From: RUG14223 sp051881075
Lineage (GTDB): Bacteria > Bacillota > Clostridia > Oscillospirales > Acutalibacteraceae
DNA length: 64,000 nucleotides
NCBI GenBank assembly: GCA_051881075.1
Contig: JBJEPE010000028.1
Coordinates: 4,990 to 68,989 of the forward strand
Direction of reading: 5' to 3'
In this document: piece after piece, positions 46,579 to 55,105 of the stretch
Layout of the letters: the number at the start of each line of letters is the position of its first letter
How positions within the stretch are numbered: position 1 is the first letter of the stretch
The notes under the pieces: generated by a model
Told to the model about the DNA's origin: nothing
The model's input: only the letters and a program-made list of their open reading frames with translations
Database searches by the model: none
Made by a program: the position numbers and the translations under genes

Positions 46579-46699
46579 GCAAAATGCAAAATAAAATTTA
46601 TTGATTTTCAATATGTAGTTTGCATATAATCAACTTAATTAATTATAAAGTTTGCAAAACGAGAATAAACTGCATTTTGCAAATCGGTACGCAAAATGC
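46579..46699. promoter_or_regulatory. Operator-like cluster GCAAAATGC / GCATTTTGC
   Basis: Exact 9-bp sites at 46579-46587, 46672-46680 (inverse) and 46691-46699, a near copy GCAAAACG at 46654-46661, and a TTTGCAT half site at 46619. The first lies just upstream of the repressor -35 box; the others surround a divergent promoter. Probable binding sites of the adjacent repressor. Confidence 0.65.
46601..46630 (+). promoter_or_regulatory. Possible divergent promoter
   Basis: TTGATT, 18-bp spacer, TATAAT, placed between operator-like sites and reading into a region without a gene. Confidence 0.5.
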
Positions 46700-47347
46700 G
46701 AATAATGATATTTCCGACGATGGGGAATATGATTTATCAGCTATTAATACTATGACGAGGTATAACTAATATCCCAAGTTGTATACAATGTTAGATGTCA
46801 TTTTTGCACTTTGGTCTGTGTCAAATTAATTTGGGTATTTCAGTGCAAAACACTAAATAAGATGACAGCTTTAAATTTTACAGTCTTAATATAGATTGCA
46901 CTATTCACAGTGACTTTAATACACTGCCTGCTAACGCTTGCTACACAAATATACTTTAGGCAGATAATTGGTTTGTGATATTATTCTACAAAGTTTTTCA
47001 TAGTTTTGGTTTACGTATTAGATCTATTCTCTCTGACGTTTAGTTGCTTTTAAATCATCGTAGCTAATGATGAAGATTAAGTCCTTTATATGTGTGATAA
47101 TAGTACTTTGTTAAATAACCCTGATTGATATGCTTACTCCTAAACCGATACAAACTATATTTACTGTTTGACAACTATTTACATTACTTATTTTAATTTA
47201 AAACAAGTATGTTTGCGTGTATAAAATTAGTAACTACTGCAGTTAATTGATTTAAATGTAATCTTATATTTTAAGAAGAATATAAGTACTGTAGATATTA
47301 AAAATAAAGCCTATTGATATAAAAAGTCATATAAACAAAGTTTAAAA
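46700..47347. other. Gene-free region downstream of the operator cluster
   Basis: No ORF longer than a few dozen codons is seen. The first ATG (46705) opens only 16 codons (MIFPTMGNMIYQLLIL) and lacks a ribosome site. Most of the sequence is AT-rich with stops in all frames. It may encode an untranslated RNA or be the scar of lost repressor-controlled genes. Confidence 0.4.
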
Positions 47348-47383
47348 AAATAAGAGCTGATGCTGTTACATCAACTCTTATTT
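47348..47383. terminator. Bidirectional hairpin terminator
   Basis: AAATAAGAG-c-TGATG pairs with CATCA-a-CTCTTATTT around a 6-nt loop. It could end the reverse HAD gene or a forward transcript from 46.6 kb. 47384-47522 shows nothing further. Confidence 0.65.
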
Positions 47384-47522
47384 GTGTGTATAATTTTATG
47401 TTCTTTAATTACATAAAAACAGTAATGTTACTTGATATTACATCTTAAATGGTTTTGATTTTCTCATGTTTCCAATTAAATCTTACTTCTCAGGCAAAGT
47501 TTTTGCATAAATGTACTATTAA

Positions 47523-48170
47523 TTACAAATTTATATCCTTTTCAATCTGATGAATAACATCGGGAAGATCACTAAACCTTTCTATAGCGTACTTTGCGCC
47601 TTCTACTTTGCCAAAACCGTACGCTGCATGAACAAAGGGGATACCTGCTTCACTTGCGGATTCAAAATCTAACTGTGTGTCACCCACATAGATTGCTGTG
47701 CTAAGCTTGTTCCTTTCACATATAAGTTTAATATTTTCTGCCTTGTTTTTGCCTGTATGGCCATGACATTCTATATCATCAAAGTACTTTTTATAGCCGC
47801 TTGACTCTAAAAATGACTCAATATAACCACATTGGCAGTTGCTTACAATAAATAGATGAAAGTCACGTAAAAGTGCTTTAAATGTGCTATCTTCATCACT
47901 GTAAAGTAATGCTCCATTACGCCTTAAATAGTCTATTTCAACCTTACAACATTCATTTAAGATTTTAAGACTATCTGTCTGACTGAGGTTTGGCAAACAT
48001 AATTCTGCTATTCTGCTCAATGTTTTTCCCATGTAGCTTTTCATTTCATCTATTGTCAGACGTTTTGTTATATTATTGTATCTTTTAAATACGCTATTCC
48101 ATGACTCTACCACTTCTTTGGTTGAATCCCATAATGTTCCGTCAAGATCAAATATAATTCCTTTCTTCAT
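47523..48170 (-). CDS. HAD hydrolase, phosphoglycolate phosphatase-like
   Basis: 215 residues. Motif I FDLDGTLWDS at the start, motif II LFIVSNCQCGY, motif III Lys in HGHTGKNKAENI and motif IV YVGDTQLDFESASEAGIPF. The helical cap C1 puts it with Gph/PGMB-type phosphatases. Substrate unknown. Confidence 0.85.
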   Translation of the reverse strand: MKKGIIFDLDGTLWDSTKEVVESWNSVFKRYNNITKRLTIDEMKSYMGKTLSRIAELCLPNLSQTDSLKILNECCKVEIDYLRRNGALLYSDEDSTFKALLRDFHLFIVSNCQCGYIESFLESSGYKKYFDDIECHGHTGKNKAENIKLICERNKLSTAIYVGDTQLDFESASEAGIPFVHAAYGFGKVEGAKYAIERFSDLPDVIHQIEKDINL

Positions 48171-48218
48171 ATAGCCATCTTCTTTCTATCCGCTTTTATC
48201 TTTAGATAAGAATTGCAT

Positions 48219-48320
48219 TTACTTTTTACTTTTAGCATGGTTTAATTTTTCAATAAGAATTTGTTTTGTTTCCGGTGCTGTTTCTCCTAATGCTACAAAA
48301 GTATGGAATGCTCCATTTAA
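48219..48320 (-). pseudogene. Possible 3' remnant of a lost gene
   Basis: A reverse frame of 33 codons, opened by a stop and lacking a start site, reads LNGAFHTFVALGETAPETKQ and ends KLNHAKSKK. It looks protein-like but no family is recognised. The rest of 48171-48471 shows nothing. Confidence 0.3.
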
Positions 48321-48471
48321 TCAATCAGCTTTGTATTGGCATATAACTCTATACATTAATTATATAATGTTAATGGGTTAGTGTACAATTTGACGTTGTG
48401 CAACTCATGAGTTACCTTCATTACATTATATATCAGATATCAAATTTTTTCAAGTTAATGGATTTTATTTA

Positions 48472-48500
48472 TTGACAAAACCTATTGTCTAGTGTATAAT
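48472..48500 (+). promoter_or_regulatory. Consensus promoter of tRNA-Leu
   Basis: TTGACA, 17-bp spacer, TATAAT, ending 16 nt before the tRNA. Both hexamers are perfect. Confidence 0.88.
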
Positions 48501-48516
48501 AATATCTGTTATAAAT

Positions 48517-48600
48517 GCGGGTGTGGCGGAATTGGCAGACGCGCTAGATTTAGGTTCTAGTGGCAACACCGTGCAGGTTCAAGTCCTGTCACCCGCACCA
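48517..48600 (+). tRNA. tRNA-Leu (anticodon UAG)
   Basis: 84 nt including an encoded CCA. Acceptor arms GCGGGTG/CACCCGC pair; the D-arm region has TGGCGGAATTGGCAGACGC; the anticodon stem CTAGA/TCTAG encloses TTTAGGT, giving anticodon TAG that reads CUA and other CUN codons. A long variable arm (as in class II tRNAs) precedes the T-arm GGTTCAAGTCC. It has its own promoter and terminator. Confidence 0.97.
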
Positions 48601-48645
48601 GAAAAGAAACAACCTTTGTCTGCCAGACAAAGGTTGTTTCTTTTC
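48601..48645 (+). terminator. Terminator of tRNA-Leu
   Basis: A perfect 20-bp stem with loop TGCCA directly after the CCA; the right arm contains TTGTTTCTTTTC. Confidence 0.9.
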
Positions 48646-48649
48646 AACT

Positions 48650-48811
48650 AAATCCGTCCTTCGTCCGGAATAAATCCATCTTACTGTGGATGAAATCACT
48701 TCGTGATGAAATCTGCCTTGCGGCAGAAGAATGGACGGATTTTATTTCATCTGCGAAGCAGATTTCATCCGAGGACACTCGGATTTCATCGCGCTTTGCG
48801 TGATTTCTCTG
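48650..48811. repeat. Cluster of small hairpins joined by a GATTTCATC linker
   Basis: The linker occurs as GATGAAATC twice (left half) and as (G/T)ATTTCATC three times (right half). Between copies sit different mini-hairpins: TCAC-TTC-GTGA, CTGCC-TTGC-GGCAG, CTGC-GAA-GCAG, CGAG-GACA-CTCG and GCGC-TTT-GCGT. An outer stem AAATCCGTCC (48650-48659) / GGACGGATTT (48733-48742) encloses the left part. Confidence 0.75.
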
Positions 48812-48830
48812 AAAATATAATCGTGTTGTG

Positions 48831-48882
48831 GGATTTGTGAAATGCCCTTCGGTCGTGAGGGCTTTATTTCGTTTCACAATCC
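48831..48882. repeat. Long imperfect palindrome
   Basis: GGATTTGTGAAAT pairs imperfectly with GTTTCACAATCC; inside, GCCCT/AGGGC forms a second stem. It stands directly beside the hairpin cluster. Confidence 0.55.
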
Positions 48883-49045
48883 GTATCCCCTGCTGTATAA
48901 TCAGATGGGAAAGGCGATGCTTGTATGCCCGAATTGAAGCTGTGGGATCTTTCCACTGATTTGACGATCAGAATTATAAAAATTTTCGAAACAATAAGTA
49001 AATACTTTCATTTTGGCTCGTGAATATTCTATTGATTTATATGGA

Positions 49046-49192
49046 ATGAGAGATGAATTTATCAGCGAGATTGCAGCATTACGCAAAGAGCTTCAAAATA
49101 AGAACGAAGCAGATATTCAAGCCGCTGGTGATGAGAGTGAAAATGAACGTGGGAATTCTACCGGATCAGTACTCAAATTAAAGGAAGAATAA
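49046..49192 (+). pseudogene. Short ORF, probable gene remnant
   Basis: 48 codons, hydrophilic with a coiled-coil-like start (MRDEFISEIAALRKELQNK) and end VLKLKEE. The frame is open for another 16 codons upstream (about 48998), and a second 32-codon frame (MPELKLWDLSTDL...) precedes it at 48925. No ribosome site is seen. This looks like the end of a decayed gene; family not recognised. Confidence 0.35.
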
Positions 49193-49320
49193 ATTATCTA
49201 TGCATGGTGATTTTAACTACTATTGAATGATGCAAAATTCACAGAGGTGTTATTTCCTATGGTATACTTTTGGCAGTTCTTACCCCTGTTCTGCTCCATT
49301 TAGTGCTAACATCGCAAATA

Positions 49321-49368
49321 AGTACGATAGTTTTTATACCATTGCTAACTATCGTGCTTTTTCTTTTT
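49321..49368 (+). terminator. Terminator ahead of the first accessory GNAT gene
   Basis: AGTACGATAGTT/AACTATCGTGCT (one wobble) around a 14-nt loop, followed by TTTTTCTTTTT. Confidence 0.8.
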
Positions 49369-49398
49369 GACAAACTGGAATTTATAGAGGTGATAAAA

Positions 49399-49962
49399 TT
49401 GAATAATAATTTTGTAATGAAAAAGAACGGGTTTACAATACGATTGGCTAGAAAAGAAGATGCTGAGAATTATTTCGTTCAAAATTACTGTCCACTCGAT
49501 AAGGAAGTAGCACGATTGACGGGATGCAAAGAAGAGTTTACTAGGGAAGAAGTGATTTCTTTCTTTTTGAAATCTATTGATGAAGATGATAGATATTTCT
49601 TTTTGATTATAGCACCAGATGGTAGGATAGTTGGCGAAACTGTAATTAACGAAATTAATTGGGAATTACGTTGTGCGAATTTTCGTATAGGAATTTATCA
49701 TTCTACAGAGAGGGGACAAGGACTTGGCACTTGGGCAACTGAAGTTACCCGTGATTTTGCATTTGAGAAATTAAAGCTACATCGTTTGGAATTAGATGTT
49801 TTTTCATTTAATCCTCGTGCAGAAAAAGCATATTTAAAAGCAGGATTTAAAAAAGAGGGAGTCCTTCGGGATGCTATTATGGATGGAGATAAATACGCTG
49901 ATGATATCTTAATGGCAATTTTGGAAGACGATTGGCGGAAAATAAAAGAATTAAATCGATAA
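49399..49962 (+). CDS. GNAT N-acetyltransferase (RimJ/RimL type)
   Basis: 187 residues from TTG at 49399, chosen for GAGGTG 6 nt ahead; the longer frame from 49270 would run through a terminator hairpin. Core motifs: FTIRLARKEDAENYF, then FRIGIYHSTERGQGLGTWA (CoA loop) and LELDVFSFNPRAEKAYLKAGF. This pattern is typical of ribosomal-protein or small-molecule acetylases (SpeG/RimL group). A terminator follows, so it is a single-gene unit. Confidence 0.83.
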   Translation: MNNNFVMKKNGFTIRLARKEDAENYFVQNYCPLDKEVARLTGCKEEFTREEVISFFLKSIDEDDRYFFLIIAPDGRIVGETVINEINWELRCANFRIGIYHSTERGQGLGTWATEVTRDFAFEKLKLHRLELDVFSFNPRAEKAYLKAGFKKEGVLRDAIMDGDKYADDILMAILEDDWRKIKELNR

Positions 49963-50080
49963 ATCCCAATTTGTCGGTCTGGATTGATAGGGTTTATTTT
50001 CCTAGCCGATGGTTTTAATAAGTGAAATATTTTGAAACCTATAAGGCCGTATCAAAATATAAATATAGTTCAAGTTATAC

Positions 50081-50112
50081 ACCGTAACCTTTATTTTAGG
50101 TTGCGGTTTTTG
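50081..50112 (+). terminator. Terminator
   Basis: ACCGTAACC/GGTTGCGGT stem (one wobble), 9-nt loop, then TTTTTG. Confidence 0.75.
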
Positions 50113-50169
50113 TGTTTTTATGATATACTTAAAAAAATAACATAAAAAGATTACTGAAGGAGGTCAAGC

Positions 50170-50466
50170 ATGAACGACACAAAATGGAATGAGATATTCA
50201 AAGCGTTTTATTATGGGAATCATGATTTCAGTATATCTTATAGAACAAAATATATCAACGAGGAAGTAGGTTATTATGTAGATGATTGGGAGATATTTGG
50301 CAGTCAGTTTTCGTGGCACAAAAAATTGGAGTGGCTAGAAATTGAATTAACGGAAGAAAATAAAGAGTTTGTCATTAAAGAGTTGAAGCGAATCCATGTG
50401 CCCGGAACGGTATCAAACGGTGTTGCCACCATTTACGGATATCGTCAGGATGTGGATTATATTTAA
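50170..50466 (+). CDS. Small hypothetical protein
   Basis: 98 residues behind GAAGGAGG. Rich in Trp/Tyr (KWNEIFKAFYYGNHDFSISY, YYVDDWEIFGSQFSW) and acidic in the middle. No signal peptide, membrane helix or known motif. The strong ribosome site supports a real gene; function unknown. Confidence 0.65.
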   Translation: MNDTKWNEIFKAFYYGNHDFSISYRTKYINEEVGYYVDDWEIFGSQFSWHKKLEWLEIELTEENKEFVIKELKRIHVPGTVSNGVATIYGYRQDVDYI

Positions 50467-50534
50467 TGCTACTTAGCAGAATCACTTATAGGAGGATTTA
50501 TATATAAATAAATATTCAAAGACCAAGAAACTGA

Positions 50535-50990
50535 TTGTATGAGCTTATCATTATCATCATCGAACTTGTTTTGATAGGTATATGGTGGCTTATTCTGCGT
50601 TCAATCTATTGTGCTGTAATTGTAGGTATCGCCTGCTATATTGTTATTGCATATACGCTTCGCTTGGCATTTCAGAAGCATCATAGAAAAGGAATGGCAC
50701 TCATGAGGAATGAGCAGTATGCGGCTGCTGCCTGAGAGTTCCAAAACAGTGCGGATTTTTTCAGGAAACATCCTAATATTGATTGCTTTCGTTTCATTAA
50801 TATGTTTATCTCAAGCGCATTACCGTACAGATAGATGGCACTAAACAATTTTGGAATTTGTCTGATGAATGACAACCGTCTGCAAGAAGCACTGGATGCT
50901 TTTACAGAACTTCAAGCCCTCAATAATGATTACCCTAACATTGATAATATCATAAAAATGATTCGCAATCGCATAGCTGAAGAACGGTAA
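50535..50990 (+). pseudogene. Membrane-TPR protein gene with two nonsense codons
   Basis: One frame runs from TTG 50535 to TAA 50988 but is cut by TGA at 50733 and TAG at 50832. Translation gives two membrane helices, then KGMALMRNEQYAAAA, EFQNSADFFRKHPNIDCF and ALNNFGICLMNDNRLQEAL, a TPR-like series matching small clostridial TPR membrane proteins. AGGAGG at 50491 starts another frame (MNKYSKTKKLIV-like) that joins by a shift, so the 5' end may be damaged too. Confidence 0.72.
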
Positions 50991-51009
50991 CCAAATATTA
51001 AATATGAGG

Positions 51010-51038
51010 CTCAAACTATGTTTGAGGATTCTTTATTT
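51010..51038 (+). terminator. Terminator of the TPR pseudogene
   Basis: CTCAAAC-TAT-GTTTGAG, then a T-rich tail. A second hairpin (AACCTC/GAGGTT) follows at 51064-51095, also with T after it. Confidence 0.65.
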
Positions 51039-51143
51039 TAGCCATATTTTGATTGATTATATCAACCTCTTTTGTCTATAAAGGCAAATGAGGTTTTATT
51101 TTTGTTCAAATATAGGAAAAAGTTAAAAGAGTTTATATTTAAG

Positions 51144-51172
51144 TTGAAAATCATATGAATATATGGTATAAT
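51144..51172 (+). promoter_or_regulatory. SigA-type promoter of the methyltransferase
   Basis: TTGAAA, 17-bp spacer, TATAAT, 34 nt ahead of the start codon. Confidence 0.78.
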
Positions 51173-51205
51173 TTGCTTAAAATTTAAATTTGAGAGGAAA
51201 AAATA

Positions 51206-51823
51206 ATGCTAAATAGCAATGGTTTTGATCTATGGGCAAATAATTATGATATTGCAGTAGGGCTGTCTGATGATGACGGAACATATCCGTTTGCAGGGTA
51301 TAAAGATGTATTAAATACTATATATAACAGTGTTATGTCTGCATCCGGTAATGTGATTTTAGATATTGGCTTTGGCACAGGAACGTTATCAGCAAAGCTT
51401 TATGAGCAAGGCTATATGATTTACGGACAGGATTTCTCTGAAAAAATGATTGAAATTGCTCAGCAGAAGATGCCGAATGCAAAGCTGTATCAAGGCGATT
51501 TCACTAATGGTCTGACAGACGAACTAAAGCATAACAAATACGACGCCATTATTGCAACATATTCAATTCACCATCTTACGGATGCACAGAAAATTGCTTT
51601 TATAGAAAGCTTGTTGCCGCTGTTAAATGAAGGCGGATGTATCTATTTTGGCGATGTTGCCTTTCAAACACGTAGTCAACTGGAAATGTGTAAGACTCAG
51701 GCTGGCGATGAGTGGGACGATGATGAAATTTACTTTGTATTTGATGAAATAAATAAATCATTCCCTGATATGAAATTTGAACGAATTTCACATTGTGCAG
51801 GGGTATTAACAATAAGAAAATAA
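51206..51823 (+). CDS. Class I SAM-dependent methyltransferase
   Basis: 205 residues. SAM motif I VILDIGFGTGTLSAKL (about 51-66), motif II acidic end YGQDFSEKMIEIA, IIATYSIHHLTDAQK, and a GGCIYFGDVAF strand. The N-terminal GFDLWANNYD is like YrrT-type small-molecule methylases. Substrate unknown. It has its own promoter and strong AGAGGA ribosome site. Confidence 0.88.
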   Translation: MLNSNGFDLWANNYDIAVGLSDDDGTYPFAGYKDVLNTIYNSVMSASGNVILDIGFGTGTLSAKLYEQGYMIYGQDFSEKMIEIAQQKMPNAKLYQGDFTNGLTDELKHNKYDAIIATYSIHHLTDAQKIAFIESLLPLLNEGGCIYFGDVAFQTRSQLEMCKTQAGDEWDDDEIYFVFDEINKSFPDMKFERISHCAGVLTIRK

Positions 51824-51935
51824 GATAATTTTACAGAAAAATTTTATGTAGGTGCATTATATTTGAATTTTACTGCGACTAATATGTACATAGTAACCTT
51901 TTTATTGATGAAAAGTGTTGTAATGGGGTGCGAGG

Positions 51936-52424
51936 ATGAACAAAAAGATAATGAAGAACTACAAAAACAATGTGTATTTCTATTTTAAAGATGCTTATAG
52001 CATAACATTTATAATTATCGGACTTCTTCTTTTGGGATTTATACTAACTTTTTTTAACGGAAAAGCTTGGACTAATTGGAATCTGATTTTGCTAATACTG
52101 GCATTTACACTACCTCTGTTTGAGTTACCAATGATTGTTTTTTCTTTTAAAGTATTACATGATTTTAAGCAAAATTGCATAAGTGAAAAAGAGATAACAG
52201 TTCAAAAAATATACACAAATCCAAAGCATAACATACAGGGACGTTACGGCGGATACACGGGCGATGTTAAATACATTCTCCTTGCTGATAATGGCAAAGA
52301 GTATGTTTTTTGCCCTAGAAAATCACCTAATCTATCTTCAAAACCGTTTAATGCAAAGATAGTGTACTGTTTAAATACAAATTTTCTTCTTTCTTTTAAG
52401 ATAGACGGAATAGAGCAAATTTAA
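51936..52424 (+). CDS. Two-helix membrane protein of unknown function
   Basis: 162 residues. Two membrane helices (FIIIGLLLLGFILTFF and LILLILAFTLPLFELPMIV) lie in the N-terminal half; the C-terminal half is beta-rich (EITVQKIYTNPKHN, YILLADNGKEYVF). GGGGTG lies before the ATG. No family recognised. Confidence 0.65.
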   Translation: MNKKIMKNYKNNVYFYFKDAYSITFIIIGLLLLGFILTFFNGKAWTNWNLILLILAFTLPLFELPMIVFSFKVLHDFKQNCISEKEITVQKIYTNPKHNIQGRYGGYTGDVKYILLADNGKEYVFCPRKSPNLSSKPFNAKIVYCLNTNFLLSFKIDGIEQI

Positions 52425-52498
52425 TTTCATGTATAAGTAAAATCTATATTAGTATCTAATAAAACAATCCTAAATAAAAAATTAACGAGGTGCAAATT

Positions 52499-52924
52499 GT
52501 GGGGAAATTATCAAGAGAAACAGAGAAAATAATGTTTGAACGTTTTGGCAAAGACAGTATTATATCATTGGCAACGGCCGTAGATAATACGCCTTATGTT
52601 CGTAGCGTAAATTCCTTTTATCACGAAAAAGCTTTTTATGTACTTACGTATAATCTGTCAAATAAAATGAATCAAATTAATATAAATCCGTTTGTTGCAA
52701 TTTGCGGCGAATGGTTTACAGCACATGGAGAAGCAATTAATCTGGGATATTTCGGAAAAGATGAGAATAAAGAAATTGCCGAAAAAATGCGAGAAGTGTT
52801 CAGTGAGTGGATAGACAACGGACATAACAACTTTGATGACATTAACACCGTTATTCTTAAAATTAATCTTACGAACGGTGTGTTGTTCTCGAATGGCACA
52901 CGTTATGATATTGAATTTAAATGA
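52499..52924 (+). CDS. Pyridoxamine 5'-phosphate oxidase-like flavin protein
   Basis: 141 residues from GTG at 52499 (ACGAGG 8 nt ahead). Split-barrel pattern: an initial helix, SIISLATAVDNTPYVRSVNSFYHEKAFYVLTY, then NPFVAICGEWFTAHGEA. This fits the PNPOx-like FMN-binding family that includes general stress proteins. Activity unknown. Confidence 0.75.
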   Translation: MGKLSRETEKIMFERFGKDSIISLATAVDNTPYVRSVNSFYHEKAFYVLTYNLSNKMNQININPFVAICGEWFTAHGEAINLGYFGKDENKEIAEKMREVFSEWIDNGHNNFDDINTVILKINLTNGVLFSNGTRYDIEFK

Positions 52925-53050
52925 AGTTTGATTGCTCAAATGAATTACAAAGTATGTATTTTGATAAATCTTTTGCTCAAAAAGCAATATATTGCTGTAA
53001 TTCGTAATGATTTGTGATGCTATAGATAACAGGTTAGCTATATTTTTGTA

Positions 53051-53078
53051 AACCCATTGCTTTTAAAGTAATGGATTT
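53051..53078. repeat. Copy of the CATTGC..AATGG palindrome
   Basis: ACCCATTGCTTTTAAAG followed by TAATGGATTT; same core as the sigE terminator at 38.4 kb, with two changes. Probably the terminator of the flavin protein gene. Confidence 0.6.
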
Positions 53079-53206
53079 GTTAAAAAATCAAATTTGATTG
53101 TTTTTTAACAAATCTTATTTTATTATTTAAAATTGATGCAAGTATTATATATAATTATGATTCAAAAGTGCATATAAACCTTAGTTTAGAGAGGCGATTA
53201 CTCTAT

Positions 53207-53701
53207 ATGTTACCTAAGATAATACTTTTAAATGGTCCGTCAAGCAGCGGAAAGTCTACCTTGGCAAAGAACTTGCAAAAGTATATGTTAGAGAAATCCC
53301 AAAAGTATAATGTGGTCTCAATAGATGACTTTTTAAAAATGAACTCTGATGAGCCAATTTATGAGGATGATGTATTTGAAATATCATCAAAGTTGTATGC
53401 AAAAGCGTTGGCAACTCTTAAACGTCAGGAGAATGTGATAATTGACCATGTAATTACCAGCAAGCGTATTTATGATGAATTGATTAGTGCGCTTAAAGAG
53501 TACTTGCTTATAAAGATACATATTACCTGTCCGCTGCAAGAATTAAAAAGACGGGAATTTATTAGGAACAATAGGTGTATTGGTTCTGCAGAAGCTTCTT
53601 ATGAGTATTTATATCCTAAAGAAAACTATGATTTAACTATTGATACTTTTGAGCTATCAGAGCAGGAGTGTGTTAGTAAGATCGCAGAGCTTATACTTTA
53701 G
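53207..53701 (+). CDS. Chloramphenicol phosphotransferase-like kinase
   Basis: 164 residues from ATG at 53207 (AGAGAGG ahead, spacing rather long; a GTG at 53168 would add 13 residues). P-loop LNGPSSSGKSTLA, VVSIDDF with a catalytic-type Asp, VIIDHVI, and a C-terminal part with LKRREFIRNNRCIGSAEA. This fits the CPT-like P-loop kinase family (PF07931); most members have unknown substrates, so no resistance role is claimed. Confidence 0.8.
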   Translation: MLPKIILLNGPSSSGKSTLAKNLQKYMLEKSQKYNVVSIDDFLKMNSDEPIYEDDVFEISSKLYAKALATLKRQENVIIDHVITSKRIYDELISALKEYLLIKIHITCPLQELKRREFIRNNRCIGSAEASYEYLYPKENYDLTIDTFELSEQECVSKIAELIL

Positions 53702-53732
53702 CTAAATGCAAATTAATATTGAGGGGATAGTT

Positions 53733-54197
53733 ATGAAGAATGTAAGGATTAACGAATTGTTTGGTGACGAGATAGAAAACGCATTATCGCTTGTGTGGCG
53801 TGTGTTTTGCGAATTTGAAGCACCTGATTATAGTGATGAGGGCATTGAAGAGTTTAAAAAAAGCATTCACGATGAAAAATATTTATCGCAGCTGCGCATA
53901 TTTGGTGCGTTTATAGGTGAAAATCCGGTAGGCGTAATTGCAACACGTAACGGTGGCAATCATATTGCTTTGTTTTTTGTTGATGGAAGATATCAAAGAA
54001 ACGGAATTGGTAAAATGCTTTTTCAAGAAGTTTTAAGACAATGCAAATCTGACAGAATAACAGTAAATTCTTCACCGTTTGCTGTTCCGATATATCATAA
54101 GTTGGGATTTTGCGATATAGATTGCGAGCAGGTGGTAAGCGGTATTAGATTTACGCCTATGGAATTTATAATTGAAGAGAATAGTCAGCGGAATTAA
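53733..54197 (+). CDS. GNAT N-acetyltransferase
   Basis: 154 residues from ATG at 53733 (GAGGGG ahead). Motif A: HIALFFVDGRYQRNGIGKMLF; then ITVNSSPFAVPIYHKLGF. A single-domain GNAT enzyme of the PhnO/YjaB-like group. Substrate unknown. It shares a short run with the kinase before it (31 nt) and the GNAT after it (17 nt), so these three may be cotranscribed. Confidence 0.82.
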   Translation: MKNVRINELFGDEIENALSLVWRVFCEFEAPDYSDEGIEEFKKSIHDEKYLSQLRIFGAFIGENPVGVIATRNGGNHIALFFVDGRYQRNGIGKMLFQEVLRQCKSDRITVNSSPFAVPIYHKLGFCDIDCEQVVSGIRFTPMEFIIEENSQRN

Positions 54198-54214
54198 ATG
54201 GATGTGATTTTAGA

Positions 54215-55012
54215 ATGATAAAAATATATGATAACGGAAACGACTTTATAAATGAAAATCTGGACTATTTGAATACAAATAAGTATTTATCATGCTTTTT
54301 TATTTTTGATGCGCCGCTGTTACTCAAAGCCGATAAGATAAACTACGCCATAAAGGCAGAGAATTGCGGAAACACCTTGCTTGCGCTTAAGGTTGAACCC
54401 TACAATTTATTGCTGTTCGGTTCTGAGTTTGTTGCAGATGAGCTTTTAGACTTTTTATTTTTAAACAGTTATGAAATAAAATCAATATTGGGTAGTGAAA
54501 TCTTATGTGATAAGGTTACCGAGATATTGAAAAACAAGTACAATATAGAGTACTTTGAGGCACTTGCGATGGATTTTATGGAAGCAAAGGAGCGAACAGA
54601 GCCGTCATCTGAAGAAGTTACTGTACCAACAAATGACGATTTAAACGAGATAGTGGATTGTATAGAGCAATTTATCAAAGATTGCGGACTTGCCGATAAT
54701 GTTAATGTTAAATCAATAAGAGATACGCTTGGAAACTTCCGAATTATAAGAGAAGACGATAAGATCGTCAGCATGGCTAGAATGATAAAATCAACAGATA
54801 ATAATATACAAATTGCTGCTGTATATACAAGACCTGAATATCGTGGCAGAGGCTATGCAAGAAAGGTAGTTAATACAATCAAAAACGAGATAATTGATAT
54901 GGGCATGACTGCAACGCTTAATGTAGATAAGAAAAATCCTATATCTAATAAGCTATATAAATCATTAGGATTTGTTAAGGTGTTCTCGCAAGGAGAGTAT
55001 AGAAGAAAATAG
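54215..55012 (+). CDS. Two-part GNAT N-acetyltransferase
   Basis: 265 residues. The first half (1 to about 130) has no recognised motif but the shape of a degenerate GNAT domain; the second half holds the acetyl-CoA motif AAVYTRPEYRGRGYARKVV and KKNPISNKLYKSLGF. This layout is like GNAT proteins with a predicted N-terminal partner domain (GCN5-related YkkB type). Substrate unknown. Confidence 0.8.
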   Translation: MIKIYDNGNDFINENLDYLNTNKYLSCFFIFDAPLLLKADKINYAIKAENCGNTLLALKVEPYNLLLFGSEFVADELLDFLFLNSYEIKSILGSEILCDKVTEILKNKYNIEYFEALAMDFMEAKERTEPSSEEVTVPTNDDLNEIVDCIEQFIKDCGLADNVNVKSIRDTLGNFRIIREDDKIVSMARMIKSTDNNIQIAAVYTRPEYRGRGYARKVVNTIKNEIIDMGMTATLNVDKKNPISNKLYKSLGFVKVFSQGEYRRK

Positions 55013-55105
55013 ACGGCCTATGCTTATTGTGCTTTTTCTGATGTAAAAATCGTTGAAAAATCAGTACAAAGTAAAGGAATATGTAGATTTATAGGAGAAA
55101 GTATT

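Noticed and set aside
48644..48877. Reverse ORF of 77 codons over the hairpin cluster
   Set aside because: It only reads through the palindromic repeats; the repeated MD/EI/SSDE-like peptide is a by-product of the linker.
49270..49398. N-terminal membrane extension of the 49.4-kb GNAT protein
   Set aside because: The added 43 residues are translated across a strong terminator hairpin, and a good ribosome site lies directly before TTG 49399.
48517..49400. Genomic island attachment site at tRNA-Leu
   Set aside because: The accessory genes after the tRNA suggest it, but I found no second copy of the tRNA 3' end and no integrase in the window.
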